64,000 bases of DNA, taken from assembly GCA_030248295.1 (NCBI GenBank), contig JASANH010000783.1, positions 16,783-80,782 on the forward strand. Reading direction: 5' to 3'. The stretch's first letter is position 1, and each line of letters starts with the position of its first letter. The position numbers and the translations under genes were made by a program. Below the pieces are notes generated by a model that was not told where the DNA came from, ran no database searches, and saw nothing but the letters and a program-made list of their open reading frames with translations. The DNA comes from Mesodorylaimus sp. YZB2_4 (lineage: Eukaryota; Nematoda; Enoplea; Dorylaimida; Dorylaimidae). Shown one piece after another: positions 58,466-64,000 of this stretch.

Positions 58466-59305
58466 TCACAAAAGCTGACATTTTCCTCTACGGCGCCGCT
58501 CCCTTTTCCCACTCGTAGCCACGCGTGTGGCGGTCTCAAAAACTTCTTTCACACCCTGCAAGAAGCAGACTATTTGAGGTTGCCAAAAGGTTTTTTGGCC
58601 ACTTACGTCTCTACTTTTGGCCGAACACTCCACAAAAGCGACTGCTCCAATTTGGCGCGCCATGGCTTCACCTTGTTCATAAGTGACTGGAGTTTGGTTA
58701 GCTCTGGCTAGATCAGCGATTAGTCGGCGATCATTTCTCAAGTCTTTCTTGTTACCGACTAACACTATTGGCACTTTAGGACAGAAATGACGAACCTGAA
58801 ATTCAAATGTAAATGAATCAAATTAACACCCCAGAAAAGGTTCCCGATCTAAACCAGCAGACCTATTGCGTTTGCAATAAGCACTCACTCCACCATCCCC
58901 CTTTTGAGCACACAGCCAATGAAAGCAGCCGCACAGTACCTCAGGAGCCCATCTTTCAGACACGTTCTCCAAGGAGTCAGGTGAATCAATGCCATAACAT
59001 ATCAACACCACATCAGTGTCTGGATACGAAAGTGGCCTCAATCGATCGTAATCTTCTTGCCCAGCTGTGTCCCACAATGCCAATTCTACCTGTTCAAAAA
59101 CAGTGGTAAATATGATACGCTTTGCTACATCTGACAAAATACTCACTCGTTTCCCATCAACCTCAATATCAGCCACATAATTCTCGAAGACAGTAGGCAC
59201 ATATACCACGGGGAATTCATCTTTACTAAAGACAATCAGTAGGCACGTTTTGCCACAAGCTCCGTCACCGACCGTGACCAATTTCTTGCGAACAACAGCA
59301 CTCAT
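58466..59305 (-). CDS. RHOA: Rho GTPase, RhoA/Rho1-like
   Basis: Membrane-anchored GTPase switch controlling actomyosin. Four exons, 59147-59305, 58940-59089, 58607-58795 and 58466-58555, join in frame to 195 residues (RhoA is 193). [21 protein letters not shown] has the normal P-loop. The effector loop [17 protein letters not shown] is identical to Rho[21 protein letters not shown] is the intact switch II with catalytic Gln. NKKDL and ECSAKSRD bind guanine. Divergence is concentrated after residue 120 ([28 protein letters not shown]) and in the tail. The C-terminus [13 protein letters not shown] gives a polybasic region and a CaaX box ending in Leu, predicting geranylgeranylation. A same-strand paralogue lies 1.2 kb upstream. 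Confidence 0.93.
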
Positions 59306-60539
59306 GGTTCCCACTCTTTCACCTCTACTTTTCCCGTTTTTCTCAGCTTTCTCCACACCCCAAACCAAAACGGGGTTACTCTCTACTCGACTCTCGGCGC
59401 ATGTTAGGTGTTCGAAAGAATCGCGAGCTCGAGTAACGCATTGTGACACATGCGAGTAGTATGACAGAGCCGAGATAAGAGATTCTATTGTTGGTGGGCG
59501 TGCGTTGCTAGAGACGGCTAAAAAGGAGACTGTCAATGCTAACCACTCCCAGTTCAAGCCCCTTCTGCTGACTCCACCACACTTTCCTCGCGTAGTCGAG
59601 AAAAGTGCACATTCTGACCGTGAGTTGATTCAGGTGTCAGTCTAAGGTGTTTTTTTGTCGACCAGTGTAGTTTGAGGCTAGTCACATCCTCTGTGCATTT
59701 TCTTTGCTGCCACCACAGACTTCTGTGCTAACACTACAGACAGACCTTCTAATCATGCATACTTCTCACGTCCTACCTACCCACGGCCTCCAACGAACAT
59801 GTAAAGCTAGGTTTTATTGGGTTCGCTCAGTAAAGTTCGCTGGGTAAAGCTTACAGTCAGCTTTATTCGATTTTTTAGGATGCGAGCTGTGCGTCATCTC
59901 ATTTCCCCTGCCATTGAGAGAACTGGAAGCCGAATCGGTGCGTCATCAAAACTATTTGGACAGCTGACTTCAAGCGATTTTTCTCTGAGCGGAGAATATG
60001 TGATCCTTGGCCAGTTTGATTTCCCAGCCCAATAAAACAAGGTTGAAGTTGCACGCAAGTGATTGTCAGCGCATGCATGCCTTCCTTTACAAGCACGACA
60101 GCACACATCAGACAGCAACTATGTCGTTCTGTACATGGCCCGCATTTTATTAACTACCCACTACATATTCAACAACTCCCTTAGTTGGTCGAGCTCTGTA
60201 TCTTATAACACAGGGTGAAGTGGTTTTATATGCATATCTCGACAACCGGCCATTGTTATGCAAAATCCTTTTGTAGGATCATAGATTGATAGGTAGGACA
60301 TGCTAGTACCGAAAAATATTTAAGTCTATCGCGCGGTTCTCAAATGGCGGCCCAAAAACCCCAAAAGTGCGCAAAAACAATAATAACTTCATTTGAAACA
60401 TGAATCGTACAAAAGGAAGAACTATCTTCTAGCACAGGCATCATACAGTTGCTATTTGATGCTGCAAACAGTCGGACTAACTAAGGAAGCGGTAGAAAAG
60501 CATCGACATTTGAACAATGCACAAAAGCCAGACAAATCT
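59306..60539. other. Intergenic between the two Rho genes
   Basis: About 1.2 kb with no recognised gene or repeat family. It holds the promoter of the RhoA-like gene and the 3' flank of the divergent Rho. Confidence 0.5.
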
Positions 60540-61333
60540 TCACAATAGAAGACATGGCTTCTTTTTCTTTTTATGTTCCCTTCCCATTGCCAATTTTGCA
60601 GCTGTGGAGAAGACTTCGTATACTCCCTAAAAGTAACAGTCACAAGATTGCCATAATTCAAGCAGTCCACTCGGTACCTCTTGCGTCTTGGCTGAGCATT
60701 CTAAGTAATCACTAGCACCAATTTTTCTCGCAATTGTCCTAGCTTCTGAGGTTTGAGCCGGCCGCAGTTGAATTTTAGGCTTTCCGTGAAAAATATGGTC
60801 TTGCGCAGTCGTACTAGCTGATTTTCCAGTCACCAGATCTCTCTTTGTTCCGACCAATACTACGGGCACTCCAGGACAGAAGTGGTGGACCTAAAAATAA
60901 GGATTAGGGTGTGGCATAAAAAGTCATGAGGAACATAAGGAACATGAAGGAAGCACATACTTACCTCGGGTGCCCATTTTTCGGCAACATTTAGCAAAGT
61001 GTCTACATCGTTTAAACTAAAGCAAATCAAGGCCACGTCCGTATTTGGGTAAGAGAGCGGCCTAAGACGATCGTAGTCCTCTTGGCCAGCCGTGTCGAAT
61101 AGACCAAGCATTACCTAATTCACAGACCCTAGTAAGCAGATGATTCCCAAGGCACCCTTATCGCCTACCTTCTTCCCATCAACCACCACGTCCATCACGT
61201 CAGCTTCGAAAACGGTTGGTACATACTCTTCGGGAAAGATGCCTAGTCTGTAAGCCATCAGTAAACTTGTCTTTCCACAAAATCCGTCTCCCACCACAAC
61301 CAATTTCTTGTGTATTGTGCTTCCGTGAAACAT
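60540..61333 (-). CDS. Divergent Rho-family GTPase
   Basis: Four exons with the same layout as the neighbouring RhoA-like gene (61169-61333, 60965-61114, 60678-60890, 60540-60626) join to 204 residues. The intact core includes the P-loop [35 protein letters not shown] and [10 protein letters not shown]. Departures: Phe in the P-loop where RhoA has Ala15 (Ras Gly13 position), [17 protein letters not shown] instead of VPTVFENYV in switch I, and about 8 extra residues after the KRDL motif. The tail [13 protein letters not shown] has a polybasic stretch and a CaaX box ending in Leu (geranylgeranylation). Equivalent exon boundaries show descent from a Rho duplication. Effector choice is probably altered. 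It does not match Rac or Cdc42 in the insert region, so a lineage-specific Rho is likely. Confidence 0.85.
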
Positions 61334-61634
61334 TTTAAAACTGACTTCTGCTGCGCCTTGTGAAACAAACTTTAAACACTGCTTCCTATTCTATCGCATT
61401 GCGTGTATTGCCCTCCGCTTTGGGTACCGATGATAAGAACAGTGATAAGAATTGCTCGTTCAAGGGAATATTGACGTTGTTTTGGACCCGTTCGGCTCAT
61501 GTACGCAGCGCTATTAGCGAAGAGAGAACAGTAGGTGCTCAAAGAGAGTATACTAAATGGAAACGTGCTTGGCGATGAATCATAATGCACTGTATCGCTG
61601 AAGAGCTTGTGCAATGTATGAGCCATCTATTATA

Positions 61635-62336
61635 CGATATGATGAGCAGACAAAGCAGTAACGGCTATGCCCGCTCCAAAAATGAGAATTGCCGGAGCAA
61701 GCACGAATCTGGCAATTTGCGTCATCATCCTGGCATACCGAAATGTGGACTTGGCCTCGGGTGGGCCAATGGGATCACATTCATCAGCCAGGCCATTTGG
61801 CAATAGCATTGGTTGGCCATCGATCGGAGGTTGCGAATAAATCAGATTTTGAGGGGGCAATGTTGGGTACAGATTTCCGAAAACGGTGGGATAGGGCGGT
61901 GGTGGTGGCAAAGAATTCGTAGTATATCTGGATCCTCTATTTCACTTCTTGGCGGCCAGACAGGGTCGACTGGCCCTTGAATTCACGATCATTTTCTATC
62001 TTCTATCCTCTGTAAGTGACTAGAGCAAGCAGTCTCTGCGGCTAGTCGAGACTACTAGACTCATAATCAGCCAGAGCCTAAGCCCTCGTAATGATAGCAA
62101 CCTGAAGTTTATGGACATCTGTGGAGGTAATTTTTGATGACCTCGCTTATCGGAGAGAAATTTTTCTAAAAAATAGTGTGAAGCTATCCGTGCTTCCATG
62201 GCAACAAGCTTTGCTAGGGAGCACCTTAACACGAAGCTGCTATCAATACTCAGAATTTCCTCAAATCGTCTTTTATTATGTTGTTGAAATAATTTTAGAT
62301 GTAATTATGACGGAATCGAATAGCTTCGAGCTCCGA
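61635..62336 (-). pseudogene. Decayed inverted copy of the four-TM gene 5' half
   Basis: The minus-strand sequence corresponds to about 56625-57300 of the plus strand: promoter-side DNA, start region, proline-rich segment and most of helix 1 (VLAPAILIFGAGIAVTALSA). The start codon is lost (ATGG to ATAG), a net 2-nt gain shifts the frame shortly before PPPPPYPTV, and the copy stops after 'GTCTGCTCATC' at about 61635. The exon 1 remainder and exon 2 are absent. It cannot make the parental protein, though the duplicated promoter-side DNA may still act. Confidence 0.8.
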
Positions 62337-63430
62337 ACACATTTCAGGTCAGAGAAAGGTTTCCGCTGGTCATACTTTGTTCCCTCCTCATGCTTCTGAA
62401 CCACTAGCACCCTACCCAGCATAATTACGATACGACTCTAATCAGAGACAAGGCACTCACAACTTACAGTATTGCAGTATACCACCACAGAGGCTAGTAT
62501 GGGACAGAAGGTAGAAGCGGTAAAAAAGAAGCGGATGGTCATTTATGGACGATCCCTTCGGCGGTCTCCTTCGGCGTTGAACTGTTAATTCAGCTGTCTG
62601 CGTGAAGAGACGCGATACAACTTATTGCTGTGTGTGTGCTAGTAGGTGATTGTTTCGTGCGTGATCCCGCAAGGTGGCTAGTAAACGGTTGCTCTCTAGC
62701 GTCAATTGCTCTTGTCTTTCGCAATAGCTTTGAGGAAGCCACAGCTAGCTTCTTACAATGGCTCCCACGCCGGATCGGAAGCGGAGATCCGCGTGTGAGA
62801 ATTGATTCGAATTATTGGTTATCGATTTTTTTTCGCCTTACGTTATAATAGAGTGTGGAGCCGACTTTACTATAATCTAGAGTGCTAGCAGAGTGTTCGA
62901 GCGTGGCATAAAACTAGGCATAGTGGAGGTGAAAAGCGTCCGTGAACATGATCATGAACAATGCCTGGCACTAAACGTGAGCTTAGTCTAAAGCGTAATC
63001 GTGCTAAGTGAATCATGTATCATGAATGCAGGTTCACTATATCTTCTCCCCCACTATTTTTGCTTCCGGCTCATCAGATAATCGTTTTATGGTCTGACGA
63101 CTGGCTTACGAATTCTCGCCGACAGTGCTCTGGCCGGTGGCTGACGACTTGTTATTTGGCCACCTTCTTCTTGTTGAAGCGAGTCTGCATGGTCCACTAA
63201 CAGTCCAAACTGTGGATCATGTTCAGATGTTCGGTATCCTACAGGACTCTGTATGATCTGCGGTTTCTCCTTTGATGCTGATACTGCATTTGTTCTGCTT
63301 GCGACTGGCCTTCGACTGCCTCAGGCTCGGTTTGCTATCCTGCACGCATCTGATCTACGTATCTGTTTATCTGTTTCCTACATAGTTTACCATTGATGTT
63401 GACCAAGTATGAATATTGTGCAGTCTTCCT
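62337..63430. other. Intergenic, no supported gene
   Basis: About 1.1 kb without a recognised gene. Part of it may belong to the retrotransposon whose integrase follows, but no LTR was identified. Confidence 0.4.
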
Positions 63431-64000
63431 CTATACTGTGCCTTTATCGTAACCTTTGCCTTGCGTGCGCTGAACCCATACCGTCCCGCACTCATAAAAC
63501 AAGCGTGGCTTATTTGTGCGGTCATGATACTGTTGTTGCTTTAAAAGTGAGTCGTCGATCGTGTGGGTTACACTTGGTTTAAGCAAATCGAGTTGGGTGC
63601 GGAGTCGGTGTCCAAACATAAGTTCGGCAGGTGATCGTCCCGTGGTGCTGTACAGAGTGTTACGGTAAGAATCAGAAATCGCTGAAGTCGGAGATTCTGA
63701 TCGCTGCTCGCATCCGCGCTGCCGCAAGCGCTCCTTGAAGGTTCGTACTGCGCGTTCAGCTAGTCCATTTGTTTTCGGATGATACGGCGTACTTCGGATA
63801 TGCTTGACGCCATTGCGTACAGAAGTCCTTGAACTCTGCTGAGACAAAATTCGGTCCATTATCCGAAACAATGGTGCGTGGTAATCTGTATACGTTTACA
63901 ATCTTTAATTGACCGTGACCTTTAGACTTATATTTATTTCTATTTTTGTGTGCTGCGCCCTGAGATGGACAGGTTGTCTTTGGCTGCAGAAATATACAGA
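63431..64000 (-). mobile_element. Ty3/gypsy-type LTR retrotransposon, integrase region (degenerate, runs off window)
   Basis: The minus-strand frame 63431-63871 contains RSTPYHPKTNGLAERAVRTF and YSTTGRSPAELMFGHRLRTQ, the conserved C-terminal half of the integrase catalytic core of Ty3/gypsy elements common in invertebrates. It includes the catalytic-Glu motif NGLAERAV and the TGRSPAELxxG block. The preceding core segment, with the IVSDNGPNF motif, is at about 63840-63895 but in another frame, so a frameshift separates the two. Protease, reverse transcriptase and RNase H would lie beyond the right edge. The copy is probably inactive. Confidence 0.85.

Noticed and set aside
15000-63000. A single undescribed gene cluster or defence system
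   Set aside because: The genes belong to unrelated, well-known cell-biology families on both strands with ordinary spacing. Nothing ties them into one system.

Overview
This is eukaryotic, animal DNA. Nearly every recognisable gene is split by GT-AG introns (many 45-80 nt, some over 500 nt), AATAAA signals follow several stops, and the proteins are metazoan: a Src-family tyrosine kinase, class IIa histone deacetylase, STAM, golgin GCC2, doublecortin-domain protein, SK potassium channel, DEG/ENaC channel and Rho GTPases. I cannot name the species. Weak hints lean to a nematode or other small ecdysozoan: very short introns, splice acceptors sitting 2-10 nt before several start codons (possible trans-splicing), long poly-C/poly-G tracts including one of 69 nt, and many dispersed CTACAGTA/TACTGTAG motifs.

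Layout, left to right. The 3' end of CstF-64 (+) opens the window, followed by SINEs and an 11-exon Src-like kinase (-) whose activation loop has no tyrosine. A gene-poor stretch leads to a monocarboxylate-type transporter (-), an unidentified single-pass membrane protein (-), a complete SLC18B1-like vesicular amine transporter (+) and a complete STAM (+, 274 bp downstream). Next come a GCC2-like golgin (-) with minisatellites in its introns and a class IIa HDAC (-). A small candidate gene with an in-frame TGA precedes an 11-exon doublecortin-domain gene (+). Then follow another single-pass membrane protein (-), a small secreted alanine/cysteine-rich protein (-), a repeat-rich stretch with a hAT transposase relic, a short-chain dehydrogenase (+), a DEG/ENaC relic and an intact intronless-CDS DEG/ENaC (+), an SK channel (+), a four-TM proline-rich protein (+), and two adjacent Rho-family GTPases (-). 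The Rho pair is flanked on its far side by a decayed inverted copy of the 5' part of the four-TM gene. A degenerate Ty3/gypsy integrase (-) runs off the right end.

The genes are ordinary neighbours, not one pathway: signalling (Src-like, Rho, HDAC, STAM), trafficking (GCC2, STAM), excitability (SK, DEG/ENaC), transport and cytoskeleton. Between them lie at least two tRNA-derived SINE families, a foldback repeat family built around a near-palindrome, and an inverted repeat apparently inserted in a SINE. The most unusual items are the Src-like kinase without an activation-loop tyrosine, the divergent second Rho protein, the in-frame-TGA small gene, the acceptors abutting start codons, and the nested repeat structures. 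Exon joins were worked out by hand from splice consensus, reading frame and family similarity; no alignment, RNA or database search was available.
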